DNA of 64,000 bases from positions 1 through 64,000 of the forward strand of contig NZ_RJVR01000311.1 in the NCBI RefSeq assembly GCF_003999195.1, in the 5' to 3' direction. Below, piece by piece: positions 16,627 through 26,248 of this stretch (the stretch's first letter is position 1; each line of letters begins with the position of its first letter). A program made the translations under genes and the position numbers. Below the pieces are notes generated by a model that saw only the letters and a program-made list of their open reading frames with translations, ran no database searches and had not been told where the DNA came from. This DNA comes from Streptomyces soli. GTDB taxonomy: Bacteria > Actinomycetota > Actinomycetes > Streptomycetales > Streptomycetaceae.

Positions 16627-17865
16627 CTACGAACCAACCTTGCGCTTGTTGTAGATGTCGAAGCCGACGGCGGCCAGCAGCACCAGGCCCTTGATGACCT
16701 GCTGCCAGTCGCTGCCGACGCTCAGGATCGACATGCCGTTGTTGAGCACGCCCAGCACCAGGCCACCGATGATGGCGCCCAGTACGGTGCCGACGCCGCC
16801 GCTGGAGGAGGCGCCGCCGATGAAGGCGGCGGAGATCGCCTCGAGTTCGTAGTTGGTGCCGGCGCCGGGGGTGGCGGAGGTCAGGTGGGCGGCGGTGACC
16901 AGACCGGCCAGGGCCGCCAGCACACCCATGTTGACGAAGATGAGGAAGACGACGCGCTTGTCCTTGACGCCCGAGAGCTTGGCCGCGGACTGGTTGCCGC
17001 CGAGGGCATAGACATGGCGGCCGATGACGGTGTTGCGCATCGCGAAGCCGAAGACGATCAGCAGTGCGGCCAGGATGAGCAGCACGATCGGGAAGCCCTG
17101 GTAGCTGGCCAGGATGAGGGTGAAGGCGATGACGGCGGCGGTGATCGCGACGCACTTCATGACGAACAGGCCGAAGGGCAGCACGTCGAGGTCGTACGCG
17201 ATCTGCTGGCGACGGCCGCGCCACTCCTGGAACAGGGTCCAGGCCAGCAGGGCCAGGCCGAGGAGCAGGGTGAGGTTGTGGTAGTTGGTGTGCGGGCCGA
17301 CCGCCGGGAGGAAGCCGCTGCTGATCTTGATGAAGCCGTCGGGGAACGGCGCCAGGGACTGGCCCTTCAGCAGGATCTCGGTGGCGCCGCGGAAGACCAG
17401 CATTCCGGCGAGGGTCACGATGAAGGACGGGACGCCGATGTACGCGATCCAGAAGCCCTGCCAGGCACCGGCGAGGGCGCCGATCAGCAGCGCGACCACG
17501 CAGGCCAGCGGCCATGACCAGTGATGGGTGATGATCAGTACGCCCGCGAGGGCACCGACGAAGGCGGCGAGCGAGCCGACCGAGAGGTCGATGTGCCCGG
17601 CGATGATGACGATCATCATGCCGATGGCCAGAATCAGCACATAGCCGTTCTGGGTGATGACGTTCGTGAGGTTGAGCGGGGTGACGGTCCGGCCGTTGGT
17701 CCAGATCGCGAACAGCACGATGATCAGCCCGAGGGCGACGATCATTCCGTACTGCCGCAGGTTGCTGCGCATCGCCTGGAGCAGGATCGGCGCCCAGCCG
17801 CCGGGCCCGTCCTTGGGGGAGGCGCCCGGCGCGTCCTGTATGTCGGTCTTCACCGGGCTGCTCAT
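16627..17865 (-). CDS. Sugar ABC transporter permease (XylH/MmsB type)
   Basis: Encodes 412 residues with ten or more hydrophobic segments, of the ribose/xylose permease family. Conserved [16 protein letters not shown] lies near residue 100, and [20 protein letters not shown] lies near the end. The ATG at 17865 overlaps the stop of the ATPase gene by four bases (ATGA), so the two are translationally coupled. With the binding protein and ATPase upstream it forms a ChvE/XylF-type importer. It is followed directly by the broken epimerase. Confidence 0.92.
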   Translation of the reverse strand: MSSPVKTDIQDAPGASPKDGPGGWAPILLQAMRSNLRQYGMIVALGLIIVLFAIWTNGRTVTPLNLTNVITQNGYVLILAIGMMIVIIAGHIDLSVGSLAAFVGALAGVLIITHHWSWPLACVVALLIGALAGAWQGFWIAYIGVPSFIVTLAGMLVFRGATEILLKGQSLAPFPDGFIKISSGFLPAVGPHTNYHNLTLLLGLALLAWTLFQEWRGRRQQIAYDLDVLPFGLFVMKCVAITAAVIAFTLILASYQGFPIVLLILAALLIVFGFAMRNTVIGRHVYALGGNQSAAKLSGVKDKRVVFLIFVNMGVLAALAGLVTAAHLTSATPGAGTNYELEAISAAFIGGASSSGGVGTVLGAIIGGLVLGVLNNGMSILSVGSDWQQVIKGLVLLAAVGFDIYNKRKVGS

Positions 17866-19442
17866 GATCCGGCCCCTACTCCGTTGCTGGTCTTGTCCAT
17901 GGTCATGTGGCGCATCAGTAGTTCCTGTGTGGCGTCCTCCCGGGGGATCTCCCCCGTGAGCCGTCCGGCGGACATGGTGTAGATCCGGTCGCACATCCCG
18001 AGCAGTTCAGGCAGCTCGGAGGAGATGAAGACGACCGCCTTGCCCTCGGCGGCAAGCTGGTTGATGACCGTGTAGATCTCGAACTTCGCGCCGACGTCGA
18101 TGCCTCGGGTCGGCTCGTCGAGGATCAGCACATCCGGCCCGGCGAAGATCCACTTGCTGAGGACGACCTTCTGCTGGTTGCCGCCGCTGAGCTTGCCGAC
18201 GCCCTCGAAGACCGTCGGGGCTTTGATGTTCATGGTCTTGCGGAAGGACTCCGCGACCCGCGTCTCCTCGTGCTCGTTGATGACGCCGCGCCGGGCGACC
18301 TTCGGCAGAGCGGTGAGCGAGATGTTGCGGTTGATGTTGTCGATCAGGTTGAGGCCGTAGCGCTTGCGGTCCTCGGTGACGTACGCGATGCCGTGGCCGA
18401 TCGCCTCGGGCACGGTGCGGGTACGGATCTCCTTGCCGTCCTTGTGGACGGTGCCGCTGATGTCGCGGCCGTAGGAGCGCCCGAAGACGCTCATCGCGAG
18501 CTCGGTGCGGCCGGCGCCCATCAGGCCGGCGATACCGACGATCTCGCCCCGGCGCACGTTGATCGAGACCCCGTCGACGATCTTGCGGTGCTGGTCGATG
18601 GGGTGGTGAACGGTCCAGTCCTCGACGGCGAAGGCGATCTCGCCGGAGTCCGGGCCGGTGTACTCCTCGCGGTCGGGGAAGCGGTTCTCGAGGTCGCGGC
18701 CGACCATGCCGCGGATGATGCGGTCCTCGCTGACCTCGCCGTCGCTGACGGAGAGGGTTTCGATGGTCCCGCCGTCGCGCAGGATGGTGATGGAGTCGGC
18801 GACCCGGGTGATCTCGTTGAGCTTGTGCGAAATGATGATGCAGGAGATCCCGGCGGCCTTGAACTCCAGGATGAGGTCGAGGAGTTTGCGGCTGTCCTCG
18901 TCGTTGAGCGCGGCTGTCGGCTCGTCGAGGATGAGCAGCTTGACCTCTTTGGACAGCGCCTTGGCGATCTCCACGAGCTGCTGCTTGCCCACGCCGATGT
19001 CGGCGACCCGGGTGGTGGGCCGGTCGGGCAGGCCGACCCGCTTGAGCAGCTGCTTGGCGTGCCGCAGGGTCTCGTTCCAGCTGATCACGCCACGGGTGGC
19101 GTGCTCGTTGCCGAGGAAGATGTTCTCGGCGATGGAGAGGTAGGGCACCAGGGCGAGTTCCTGGTGGATGATGACGATGCCGCGGCTCTCGCTCGCCCGG
19201 ATGTCCTTGAACTCGCAGAGTTCGCCCTGGAAGTAGATCTCGCCGTCGTACGAGCCGTGCGGGTAGACGCCGCTGAGGACCTTCATCAGCGTCGACTTGC
19301 CGGCACCGTTCTCGCCGCAGATGGCGTGGATCTCGCCCTGCTTGACGGACAGGGTGACGTCGGACAGCGCCTTGACCCCGGGAAAGGTCTTGGTGATCGA
19401 GCGCATTTCGAGGACGGGCTTGTCGAGAGCCGGTTCGCCCAT
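17862..19442 (-). CDS. Sugar ABC transporter ATPase (XylG/MmsA type)
   Basis: Encodes 526 residues with two nucleotide-binding domains. The first has Walker [10 protein letters not shown] near residue 42 and Walker [12 protein letters not shown]. The second has a degenerate Walker A ([10 protein letters not shown]), signature [14 protein letters not shown] and [13 protein letters not shown] weak second ATP site is the rule in monosaccharide importers. The ATG at 19442 was chosen over an upstream frame that lacks a ribosome site. It is the middle gene of the binding protein-ATPase-permease operon. It powers uptake of a pentose or hexose. Confidence 0.93.
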   Translation of the reverse strand: MGEPALDKPVLEMRSITKTFPGVKALSDVTLSVKQGEIHAICGENGAGKSTLMKVLSGVYPHGSYDGEIYFQGELCEFKDIRASESRGIVIIHQELALVPYLSIAENIFLGNEHATRGVISWNETLRHAKQLLKRVGLPDRPTTRVADIGVGKQQLVEIAKALSKEVKLLILDEPTAALNDEDSRKLLDLILEFKAAGISCIIISHKLNEITRVADSITILRDGGTIETLSVSDGEVSEDRIIRGMVGRDLENRFPDREEYTGPDSGEIAFAVEDWTVHHPIDQHRKIVDGVSINVRRGEIVGIAGLMGAGRTELAMSVFGRSYGRDISGTVHKDGKEIRTRTVPEAIGHGIAYVTEDRKRYGLNLIDNINRNISLTALPKVARRGVINEHEETRVAESFRKTMNIKAPTVFEGVGKLSGGNQQKVVLSKWIFAGPDVLILDEPTRGIDVGAKFEIYTVINQLAAEGKAVVFISSELPELLGMCDRIYTMSAGRLTGEIPREDATQELLMRHMTMDKTSNGVGAGS

Positions 19443-19530
19443 GGTGGTGCTTCCGTTCTGACGAGTTGGGTGGCGGGCCGGCGGCGGGCTCGTCAGGTGT
19501 CCCGCCGCCGGGCCGCCGGTAAGGGAGGGG

Positions 19531-20637
19531 TTACTTGAGGTCGGAGGCCTTGTAGTAGCCACCGCCGACCAGGACCGACTCGTAGTTGGACTTGTCGACG
19601 CTGACCGGCTGCAGCAGGTAGGTCGGCACGGTCTTCTTGCCGTTGTTGTACTGCTTGGTGTCGTTGACCTCGGGCTTGCCGCCGGTGAGTTCGGCGTTCA
19701 CCATCTGGACCGCTACCTGAGCGAGCTTGCGGGTGTCCTTGTAGATCGTCGAGGTCTGCTCACCCGCGATGATCGACTTGACCGAGGCCAGCTCGGCGTC
19801 CTGGCCCGTGACGATCGGCAGCGGCTTGGACTTGGTGCCGTAACCGCCGTTCTTGAGCGAGGCGATGATGCCGATGGAGATGCCGTCGTACGGCGAGAGC
19901 ACCGCGTCGACCTTGGCGGAGCCGTAGTTGGCGCTCAGGATGTCGTCCATGCGCTTCTGGGCGGTGGCACCGTCCCAGCGCATCGTGGTGACCTGGTCGA
20001 GCTGGGTCTGGCCCGACTTGATGACCAGCTTCTTGGAGTCGATGTACGGCTTCAGGGTGTCGTAGGCACCGTTGAAGAAGTACTTCGTGTTGTTGTCGTC
20101 GGAGGAACCGGCGAACAGCTCGATGTTGAACGGGCCCTTGCCGTTCTTGAGGCCGAGCTTGTCGACGATGTAGCCGCCCTGGAGCTGGCCGACCTTGTAG
20201 TTGTCGAACGTCGCGTAGTAGTCGACGTTCTTGGTGCCGAGGATCAGGCGGTCGTAGGAGATGACCGGGATCTTGGCGTCGGCGGCCTGCTGGAGCACCG
20301 AGCTGAGGGCGGTGCCGTCGATGGCGGCGATCACCAGGGCCTTGTCGCCATTGGTGATCATGTTCTGGATCTGGTTGACCTGCTGGCTGGTGTCGTTGTT
20401 CGCGTACTGCAGGTCGGCCTTGTAACCCAGCTTCTCGAACTGCTTCTTCATGTTGCTGCCGTCGGCGATCCAGCGCTCGGACGACTTCGTCGGCATCGCG
20501 ATGCCGATGGTGCCGCCCTTGGAGCCAGTGCTTCCGGAGCTGGAGCTCTGCCCGCAGGCGGACACGCCGGCGCCGAGGGTGAGGGTAGCCGTCACTGCCG
20601 CGGCGGTACGCAGGAGAGCGGCCCTGGCTATGCGCAT
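19531..20637 (-). CDS. Sugar-binding lipoprotein (ChvE/XylF type)
   Basis: Encodes 368 residues. A lipoprotein signal ends in the lipobox GVSAC (Cys near residue 28), followed by a Ser/Gly linker and a periplasmic-binding-protein type 1 fold: [19 protein letters not shown], then [20 protein letters not shown], later [19 protein letters not shown]. This is closest in style to the multiple-monosaccharide-binding ChvE and to XylF. It captures the sugar outside the membrane and feeds the permease and ATPase. The ligand is probably a pentose or galactose-like sugar, judged from neighbours. Confidence 0.92.
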   Translation of the reverse strand: MRIARAALLRTAAAVTATLTLGAGVSACGQSSSSGSTGSKGGTIGIAMPTKSSERWIADGSNMKKQFEKLGYKADLQYANNDTSQQVNQIQNMITNGDKALVIAAIDGTALSSVLQQAADAKIPVISYDRLILGTKNVDYYATFDNYKVGQLQGGYIVDKLGLKNGKGPFNIELFAGSSDDNNTKYFFNGAYDTLKPYIDSKKLVIKSGQTQLDQVTTMRWDGATAQKRMDDILSANYGSAKVDAVLSPYDGISIGIIASLKNGGYGTKSKPLPIVTGQDAELASVKSIIAGEQTSTIYKDTRKLAQVAVQMVNAELTGGKPEVNDTKQYNNGKKTVPTYLLQPVSVDKSNYESVLVGGGYYKASDLK

Positions 20638-20640
20638 GGA

Positions 20641-21699
20641 TCAGATCCTTTCAGGGGTGAAGCGTGGGTCGGTCTCGTCGCTGCCCGTGGGTGCGGCAGC
20701 GGACGGGGAACTGTCGGAAACGTCGAGGGGAAAGCGGTTCAGCGGCCCAGGAAGCCGGGTGCCGAGGGGCGACATGCCGCCGTCCGCGCCCAGCCGGGCC
20801 AGCAGGTCCAGCACGAGCCGGCCGCGCCGGACGCGCTCGCGGGCCGTCTCCAGGGCGACGTCGCGCAGATGCCGGCCGTAGGGGTAGATACCGGGGGCCT
20901 TGCTCAGCCCGAACTTGAGGTAGATCGGGGCGCCCCGCCGGATCAGCTCGGCGGTGTCGTACAGCCGGACGAAGCCGCCGAGGTCGTCGGGGGCCTCGAC
21001 GTAGAAGTCCATCGGGGCGCGGCTGACCCGGCGGATCTCGGTGATCTGCTGGAGAGTCAGGTCGGACGGGATGTTGATCGAGTCGCCGCCGAGCCGCTCC
21101 CAGACGCTGTAAGCAGCCGGGTTCACCGGGCTGACCAGGGCTGACACCTTGAACGTGGTGTCGGCAGGGAGCACCCCCTGCTGCCGGAGCTGGTTGAGCA
21201 GCCACAAGACTCCCTCGTCGGCGACGAGTAGGCAGCGTACGCCAAGTGCCGTAGCCCGCAAGGCATCTTCTACGCAGCCCGCTACCTGATCGTGACCTCG
21301 GGCCCGTAGCCCGCCGCCGCCTGACTGGGTACGGGTCGCGGCGCCGATGTCCCAGGTGCCGCGCGGGCCGGTGAACAGGCAGAGTTCGATGTTCCGGTCT
21401 GCGGCGGCCTGGACCATTTCGGTGATCTCGGCGTCGGTGAGCATCCAGATGCCGCTGCCCTGGCTGATCCGGTGCACCGGTACGTCGAGGCGCTCGCTTT
21501 CCTCCAGGACGGTGAGCAGCGCCTCCGGGCCCTCCACTGAGGGGATCTCGGTGCGCCAGCCGCCGCCGTCGGGGAAAAAGTGCGGCGACGCGTCCGCCGG
21601 GTTGTTGGCCGGCGTCCCCTGACCGAGCAGCGTGAGGGCGTACTCGCCGGGGCGGCGGGGGCCGCGAGTCTCCGGGCTCTGGGTGCCTGCGTCGGTCAC
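20641..21699 (-). CDS. U32-peptidase-like TIM-barrel protein
   Basis: Encodes 352 residues from a GTG with AAGGAG just upstream; a longer frame begins at 21747 but has no ribosome site. The middle has ALRATALGVRCLLVADEGVL, then SPVNPAAYSVWERLGGDSIN and APMDFYVEAPDDLGGFVRLY. These strand-helix repeats recall U32 peptidases and related barrels, but I see no certain catalytic motif. It ends 3 bp before the binding-protein gene and is the first gene of that operon. A role in processing the imported sugar compound is inferred from position only. The C-terminal 30 residues are low-complexity. Confidence 0.6.
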   Translation of the reverse strand: MTDAGTQSPETRGPRRPGEYALTLLGQGTPANNPADASPHFFPDGGGWRTEIPSVEGPEALLTVLEESERLDVPVHRISQGSGIWMLTDAEITEMVQAAADRNIELCLFTGPRGTWDIGAATRTQSGGGGLRARGHDQVAGCVEDALRATALGVRCLLVADEGVLWLLNQLRQQGVLPADTTFKVSALVSPVNPAAYSVWERLGGDSINIPSDLTLQQITEIRRVSRAPMDFYVEAPDDLGGFVRLYDTAELIRRGAPIYLKFGLSKAPGIYPYGRHLRDVALETARERVRRGRLVLDLLARLGADGGMSPLGTRLPGPLNRFPLDVSDSSPSAAAPTGSDETDPRFTPERI

Positions 21700-21718
21700 G
21701 GTGCTCCTTGGTTCGAGA

Positions 21719-21737
21719 TTCCGGACACTGTCCGGAA
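21719..21737. promoter_or_regulatory. Perfect palindrome upstream of the sugar operon
   Basis: TTCCGGACACTGTCCGGAA is a 19-bp perfect palindrome centred on one base, 20 bp before the first GTG of the operon. A related site TTCCGAACAGCGTCCGATA occurs at 24248-24266. It is likely the operator of a repressor of the GntR or LacI type encoded elsewhere. Confidence 0.65.
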
Positions 21738-21772
21738 AAGTACCCATGCCTTACGGCTCGTGGACTTGGCGC

Positions 21773-22795
21773 TCATGAGGCCGGCGTCAACAGCACCTTG
21801 CCGACCTTCGGGTCGCCGCTGCCGACCAGGTCGATCGCGGCGGCGAAATCGGCGAGCGGGAGCTGGTGCGTGATCAGTGGACCGGGGGCCAGCAGTCCCG
21901 CGCCGAAGACCCGTACCGCGTGCGCCCAGGCGGCGGGCGCCGCGCCGAACACCGTGTGCACGGTGAGCTGCCGGACCACCAGGTCCGTCGGGTCCAGGCC
22001 CAGCGCTCCGGGCGCCGGAATGCCGGTGAGGACGAGCCGTCCGCCCCTGCGCAGCAGCGCGGCCGAGGCACGGGCGGCCGAGGCCGAGCCGGCGGTCTCG
22101 ATGACCACGTCGTAGCCGGCGGTCGTGGCGTCGAGCCGGTCGCGGGTACGGAAGCCGGTGGCCCCGAACTCCAGGCTGAGCCGCTCCCGGTCCGGCCGGG
22201 TGCCCACCACGAGCAGCTCGGCGGGGGAGGCGGCCGCCAGGAACTGCACCGCCAGCATCCCGAGCGTGCCCGTGCCGACGACGGCGACGCGCTCGCCGGG
22301 CTGGGCGTTCGCCTTGAGCGCGGCGGCGGCGATGCAGGCCGCGGGCTCCAGGAGCGCGGCCTCGGTCAGGTCCGCGTCGTCCGGCAGCGGGTGCAGCAGC
22401 CTGGCGGGCAGCGTGAGCGTGTCCGCCATCGCCCCGGGCTGTGTGAACCCCGTTTCCTCGTACCCGGCGCCGCACAGCGTGGTGTCCCCGGCGTGACACC
22501 GGTCGCAGACCTGGCAGTTGCGGAACCCCTCGCCCACGACCTTCCGGCCCACCAGACTCCCGGGCACGCCCGCGCCGACCGCCTCCACGGTCCCGGACCA
22601 CTCGTGGCCGGGCGTGACGGGGTAACGGACGTACCCCTCGGGGCGGTTGCCCTGGTAGATCTCGCGGTCGCTCCCGCAGATCCCGCTCGCATGCACGCGG
22701 ACCCGGGCATCGCCGGGTCCCGGTGCGGCTTGCTCGCGCTCGACCAGGCGATGGGCGCCCGGCGCGTCGAGGACGAGGGCCTGCTCGGTGCTCAC
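21773..22795 (-). CDS. Zinc-dependent alcohol/sugar dehydrogenase
   Basis: Encodes 340 residues of the zinc medium-chain dehydrogenase family. The catalytic zinc site is in HASGICGSDREI and TPGHEWSG. The structural zinc loop has four cysteines (CQVCDRCHAGDTTLC). The NAD(P) loop is VVGTGTLGMLAVQF near residue 165. It resembles sorbitol, galactitol and L-threonine dehydrogenases, which oxidise a secondary hydroxyl. It lies between the uptake operon and a sugar-acid dehydratase, so oxidation of the imported sugar or polyol is likely. The GTG at 22795 has a weak ribosome site; a long upstream frame is antisense noise. Confidence 0.85.
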   Translation of the reverse strand: MSTEQALVLDAPGAHRLVEREQAAPGPGDARVRVHASGICGSDREIYQGNRPEGYVRYPVTPGHEWSGTVEAVGAGVPGSLVGRKVVGEGFRNCQVCDRCHAGDTTLCGAGYEETGFTQPGAMADTLTLPARLLHPLPDDADLTEAALLEPAACIAAAALKANAQPGERVAVVGTGTLGMLAVQFLAAASPAELLVVGTRPDRERLSLEFGATGFRTRDRLDATTAGYDVVIETAGSASAARASAALLRRGGRLVLTGIPAPGALGLDPTDLVVRQLTVHTVFGAAPAAWAHAVRVFGAGLLAPGPLITHQLPLADFAAAIDLVGSGDPKVGKVLLTPAS

Positions 22796-22830
22796 GTCTG
22801 GCTTCCGTTCACTAGTGTCTGTCCGGGCCG

Positions 22831-22884
22831 GGAGGTGCCCCCATCTCGCTCCGCTCGCCTTGCGGAACGTACTCCCACAACCCG
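22831..22884. repeat. GC-rich repeat between dehydrogenase and dehydratase
   Basis: Contains GGCCGGGAGGTGCCCCCAT and then GCGGAACGTACTCCCACAAC. The second part recurs with one change at 59341-59363, far away in non-coding DNA. It is a scattered intergenic repeat and belongs with the palindromic repeats listed elsewhere. Confidence 0.65.
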
Positions 22885-22895
22885 GCTGACGCCGC

Positions 22896-24053
22896 TCACC
22901 GGGCGCCCTTCGGGCGGCGCTGTTCCCAGCCGTCGGCCCAGAGGTCGAAGCGGGCCTGTTGTTGGGGGAATTCGGCGGCTGCGTCGACGTCGAACTCGAC
23001 GCCGAGGCCGGGGGCGTCGGAGATCTCGAAGTAGCCGTCGACGACTTTGGGGGCGCCCTTGACGACCTTCTTGATGTCGGAGTCCGCGAAGTCGTTGAAG
23101 TGCTCGAGGATCTTGAAGTTCGGGGTGCAGAAGCCGACTTGGAGCGAGGCCGCGGTGAGGACGGAGCCACCCACGTTGTGCGGGGCGACCAGGACGTAGT
23201 GGGTCTCGGCGGTGGCGGCGAGCTTGCGGGTCTCCAGGATGCCGCCGATGTGGCCGACGTCGGGCTGGATGATGTCGGCGGCCTGGGACTCGAAGAGCTC
23301 GCGGAACTCGATCCGGTCGTGGATGCGTTCGCCGGTCGCGACGGGCAGGTCCACCTTCTCGGCGACCTTCGACAGGGCCTTCAGATTCTCCGGCGGGACC
23401 GGCTCCTCCAGCCAGGCCGGGTGGAAGGGTGCCATCTCCTTGGCGAGCCGTACGGCGGTCGGGGGGCTGAAGCGGCCGTGCATCTCCAGCATCAGCTCGG
23501 TCTCCGGGCCGATCGCGTCCCGTACGGCCTCGATGAGCGAGACGGCGTAGTTCGTGGCGGCGTGGTCCAGTTCGAAGTGGCCGGTGCCGAAAGGGTCGAT
23601 CTTCAGGGCGCGGTAGCCGCGCTCGACGACCGTGGTGGCGGCCTTGTGGTAGGCCTCGGGGGTGCGTTCGGTGGTGTACCAGCCGTTGGCGTACGCCTTG
23701 ATCCGGTCGTGGACCTTGCCGCCGAGCAGTTGCCAGACGGGGACGCCCAGCGCCTTGCCCTTGATGTCCCAGCAGGCCATCTCGACAACGGCGATGCCGG
23801 ACATGACGATCTCTCCGGCGCGCCCGTAGTCGCCGTACTTCATTCGCCTGACGAGGTCCTCCACCGCGAACGGATCGGAACCGCTGATGTGGTTGGCCTC
23901 GGCCTCGCGGAGATAGCCGATCAGCGCGTCGGTGTGCCCGAGCATGCGGGTCTCGCCAACGCCGGTGATGCCCTCATCGGTATGCACCAGTACGTAGGTG
24001 AGATTGCGCCACGGGGTGCCGACCACGTGGGTGCTGATGCCGGTGATGCGCAC
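22896..24053 (-). CDS. Sugar-acid dehydratase, enolase superfamily
   Basis: Encodes 385 residues of the mandelate racemase/muconate lactonizing enzyme superfamily. The N-terminal capping domain includes GVGETRMLGHTDALIGYLRE. The barrel has YRALKIDPFG, metal-ligand segments LEMHGRFSP, WLEEPVPPENL and ATGERIHDR, then IIQPDVGHIGG and the catalytic-His segment VAPHNVGG. The pattern suits acid-sugar dehydratases of the galactonate/gluconate/arabinonate group. With the neighbouring dehydrogenase it suggests a non-phosphorylating route: sugar to lactone or acid, then dehydration. The lactonase and keto-acid steps are not in the window. Confidence 0.85.
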   Translation of the reverse strand: MRITGISTHVVGTPWRNLTYVLVHTDEGITGVGETRMLGHTDALIGYLREAEANHISGSDPFAVEDLVRRMKYGDYGRAGEIVMSGIAVVEMACWDIKGKALGVPVWQLLGGKVHDRIKAYANGWYTTERTPEAYHKAATTVVERGYRALKIDPFGTGHFELDHAATNYAVSLIEAVRDAIGPETELMLEMHGRFSPPTAVRLAKEMAPFHPAWLEEPVPPENLKALSKVAEKVDLPVATGERIHDRIEFRELFESQAADIIQPDVGHIGGILETRKLAATAETHYVLVAPHNVGGSVLTAASLQVGFCTPNFKILEHFNDFADSDIKKVVKGAPKVVDGYFEISDAPGLGVEFDVDAAAEFPQQQARFDLWADGWEQRRPKGAR

Positions 24054-24082
24054 GGAAACTGCCCCTTACGATCTCGTTCGAG

Positions 24083-24103
24083 ATTTCGTAACGCGTTCGA
24101 AAT
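24083..24103. promoter_or_regulatory. Inverted repeat upstream of the dehydratase gene
   Basis: ATTTCG and CGAAAT are separated by 9 bases, about 30 bp before the dehydratase start on the minus strand. An adjacent palindrome TCTCGTTCGAGA lies at 24072-24083. It could be an operator for the sugar-pathway regulator. It differs from the TTCCG-type site. Confidence 0.4.
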
Positions 24104-24247
24104 GCAGAAGGGAACGTAATGACGCGCTCCCGGTGGTGTCAACGGTTGTGGGGATAACGGATCTAGCGGCGTGTCCGCGCTGCGAGCCAGGCTGGTTCCC
24201 GGTGTTGACGGGGTGATGGAAGTGGCCCCATACTCCTTCGGACGAAA

Positions 24248-24266
24248 TTCCGAACAGCGTCCGATA
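24248..24266. promoter_or_regulatory. TTCCG-type operator-like site
   Basis: TTCCGAACAGCGTCCGATA resembles the perfect palindrome at 21719-21737. It lies 34 bp before the ATG of the broken arabinofuranosidase gene and between it and the divergent dehydratase. The two sites suggest one shared regulator for the whole cluster. Confidence 0.5.
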
Positions 24267-24299
24267 TCTCGAACATGACTTCGAGTTGGGGAGCACATC

Positions 24300-24656
24300 A
24301 TGGCGAATTCCGGCACGAACCCATCCACCAAAGGCATGGTCGGCCGTCGCGCCGTCATAGCCGCACTCGGTGCCGTACCCCTGGTCGAAGGCCTGAGAAT
24401 CGGCACCGGCCGGCCGGCTCTGTGCGGCCGTGGTCAACGTCGGCAGCGTCGCCCGCACCGCCGCCGTGAGGATGAACGGCGTGTCGAAGGTCGGGCCAAG
24501 GCCGTCATCACCGGGCCGGGCGTCAAGGCCACCAACACCCTCGCCGACCCGACCGCAGTCGTCCCGGTGACCACCGCCCTTACCGGCCTCGGCACGTCCT
24601 TCTCGTACACCTTCCCGCCCTACTCGGTGACCCTGCTGGAGGTGAACGCCTCGTAG
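24300..24656 (+). pseudogene. Secreted alpha-L-arabinofuranosidase (GH51-like), gutted
   Basis: The frame starts with MANSGTNPSTKGMVGRRAVI, a Tat/Sec-like export signal behind a GGGGAG. After about 40 residues it reads nonsense (Arg-rich). Another frame there reads AAVVNVGSVARTAAVRMNGV. It returns to VITGPGVKATNTLADPTAVV and ends SVTLLEVNAS, which matches the last strand domain of extracellular arabinofuranosidases. The whole catalytic barrel is missing, so about 500 residues were deleted. An arabinose-releasing enzyme would fit the pentose-type uptake system next door. Confidence 0.65.
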
Positions 24657-25483
24657 GCGATCCGGGCCAGCCGGCTCTGCCCCTGGGTGCTCGGGTGGAA
24701 GTAGTCCCAGGGGCTCAACTCGGCCGCCGTGAAGCGGTAGCCGAAGACCGCGCCGCCGTCGTCGCGGCAGCGGTCGTACGTCCCGCACACCTGCGCCAGC
24801 ACCTTGTTGTACGCGACCACCCGGTCCCGTACGGTCGTACGCCGCTGCTGTGAGGCGAGGGTCATCGAACTCGCGTCGCGCAGCATCGACGGGCAGATCC
24901 CGAGGTTCCAGACGTCCCGGGTCAGTGAGTTGTCCTTGCCGACCTCCCACAGCCGCTGGAGGTCGGGCACGCTCAGCACGAACACCTGTGCCTTGGGCAG
25001 CAGCTGGTGCAGCGTCCGCATGGCGGCGGTGAACTCACGGCGGTATTCGGCCACCGAGGTCATGTCGGTGGTGCCGGTCCGGCAGGCGTCGTTGGCGCCC
25101 ATCAGTATGGTGACCTGGTCCGGCTTGTGGGCCGCGGCCTGCCGCGCCTGGCCCTCCAGGTCGGCCATGGTCGCGCCGCTGCGGGCCAGATTCCAGTTCT
25201 TGGCCTTGAGCTGGGTGGCGAGGTCCTTCGTCCAGGACACGTCCGGGCAGTCCTTGAGGATCCCGCAGGCGTCGAAGCCGCGCGTGATGGAGTCACCCAG
25301 AGCGGCGAGCGATGCCGGTGTCGTGTCCCACGTTGGAGTGGTGGCCTTGGGGGCGGCCTGCCGGGTGGCCCGCTGAGTGGCCGTCGAAGCGGCCGGCGAA
25401 CTGCTGTGCGAGGGCGAGCCGCCGGAACAGCCCGCCAGCAGGGCCAGGGCGGCGGTGACCACGATGGCCGGGCCGTGTCGCAT
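24620..25483 (-). CDS. SGNH/GDSL-family lipoprotein hydrolase
   Basis: Encodes 287 residues. The signal ends in lipobox LLAGC (Cys about residue 19), followed by a Ser/Thr/Ala-rich linker. The SGNH fold shows LGDSITRGF (nucleophile Ser65), GATMADLEGQA, GANDACR and the C-terminal DYFHPSTQGQ with Asp and His. It hydrolyses esters outside the membrane; substrate unknown. The ATG at 25483 has GGGAG 8 bases upstream. Its 3' end overlaps the arabinofuranosidase remnant by 37 bp in convergent orientation, which fits the remnant being decayed. Confidence 0.88.
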   Translation of the reverse strand: MRHGPAIVVTAALALLAGCSGGSPSHSSSPAASTATQRATRQAAPKATTPTWDTTPASLAALGDSITRGFDACGILKDCPDVSWTKDLATQLKAKNWNLARSGATMADLEGQARQAAAHKPDQVTILMGANDACRTGTTDMTSVAEYRREFTAAMRTLHQLLPKAQVFVLSVPDLQRLWEVGKDNSLTRDVWNLGICPSMLRDASSMTLASQQRRTTVRDRVVAYNKVLAQVCGTYDRCRDDGGAVFGYRFTAAELSPWDYFHPSTQGQSRLARIAYEAFTSSRVTE

Positions 25484-25728
25484 CGGGCAACTCCCGCCTT
25501 CCGGCTCTCGGACGAGTGGGTGACATATCGGTGAGCCCGACAGTACGTCACTCCTCCGATGACGCGGCGCGGTAGCTTTTTCCCAGACAGTGCGCCGGCA
25601 GAAGGAGCGTTTGGAGTTTGGCTCATATGTGGTGACTGGTACAGAATGACCAACGATGTCCCGGATCGCTTCGGTACGGGCGTGAGGCCGCTGGGGAAGG
25701 CGAACCTCGTCCCACACTGGAGGTCCCG

Positions 25729-26223
25729 GTGACGACACGTGGAGTTCTGTACGTGCACTCCGCACCGCGCGCGCTGTGCCCGCACGTCGAATGGGCCGTC
25801 GCGGGCGTCCTCGGCGTGCGCGTCAACCTCGACTGGATCCGCCAGCCCGCCTCACCGGGCACCTGGCGCGCCGAGTTCTCCTGGCAGGGCCAGGTCGGCA
25901 CCGCGTCCAGACTGGCGTCCGCGCTGCGCGGCTGGCACCTGCTGCGCTTCGAGGTCACGGCCGAGCCCTGCGCCACGGCCGAGGGCGAGCGCTACAGCAG
26001 CACGCCCGAGCTCGGCATCTTCCATGCCGTCACCGGAATGCACGGCGACATCCTCATCCCCGAGGACCGCCTCCGCGCCGCCCTGGCCCGGGCCCGCAAG
26101 GGCGAGGCGGACCTGGAGGCCGAGGTCGCCAAACTGCTCGGCAAGCCCTGGGACGACGAGCTCGAACCCTTCCGCTACGCGGGCGAGGGCGCGCCCGTAC
26201 GGTGGCTCCACCAGGTCGTTTGA
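25729..26223 (+). CDS. DUF3145 family protein
   Basis: Encodes 164 residues from a GTG behind a good GGAGG. It is the conserved actinobacterial DUF3145 protein, typically starting TTRGVLYVHSAPRALCPHVE, with RLASALRGWHLLRFEVTAEP in the middle and a C-terminal helix with LGKPWDDELEPFRYAGEG. It is predicted cytosolic. No function has been demonstrated to my knowledge. It stands alone in front of an oxidoreductase gene 25 bp downstream and is perhaps cotranscribed with it. Confidence 0.88.
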   Translation: MTTRGVLYVHSAPRALCPHVEWAVAGVLGVRVNLDWIRQPASPGTWRAEFSWQGQVGTASRLASALRGWHLLRFEVTAEPCATAEGERYSSTPELGIFHAVTGMHGDILIPEDRLRAALARARKGEADLEAEVAKLLGKPWDDELEPFRYAGEGAPVRWLHQVV

Positions 26224-26248
26224 CCGCCGGACGTCGTAGCCTGAGGCT

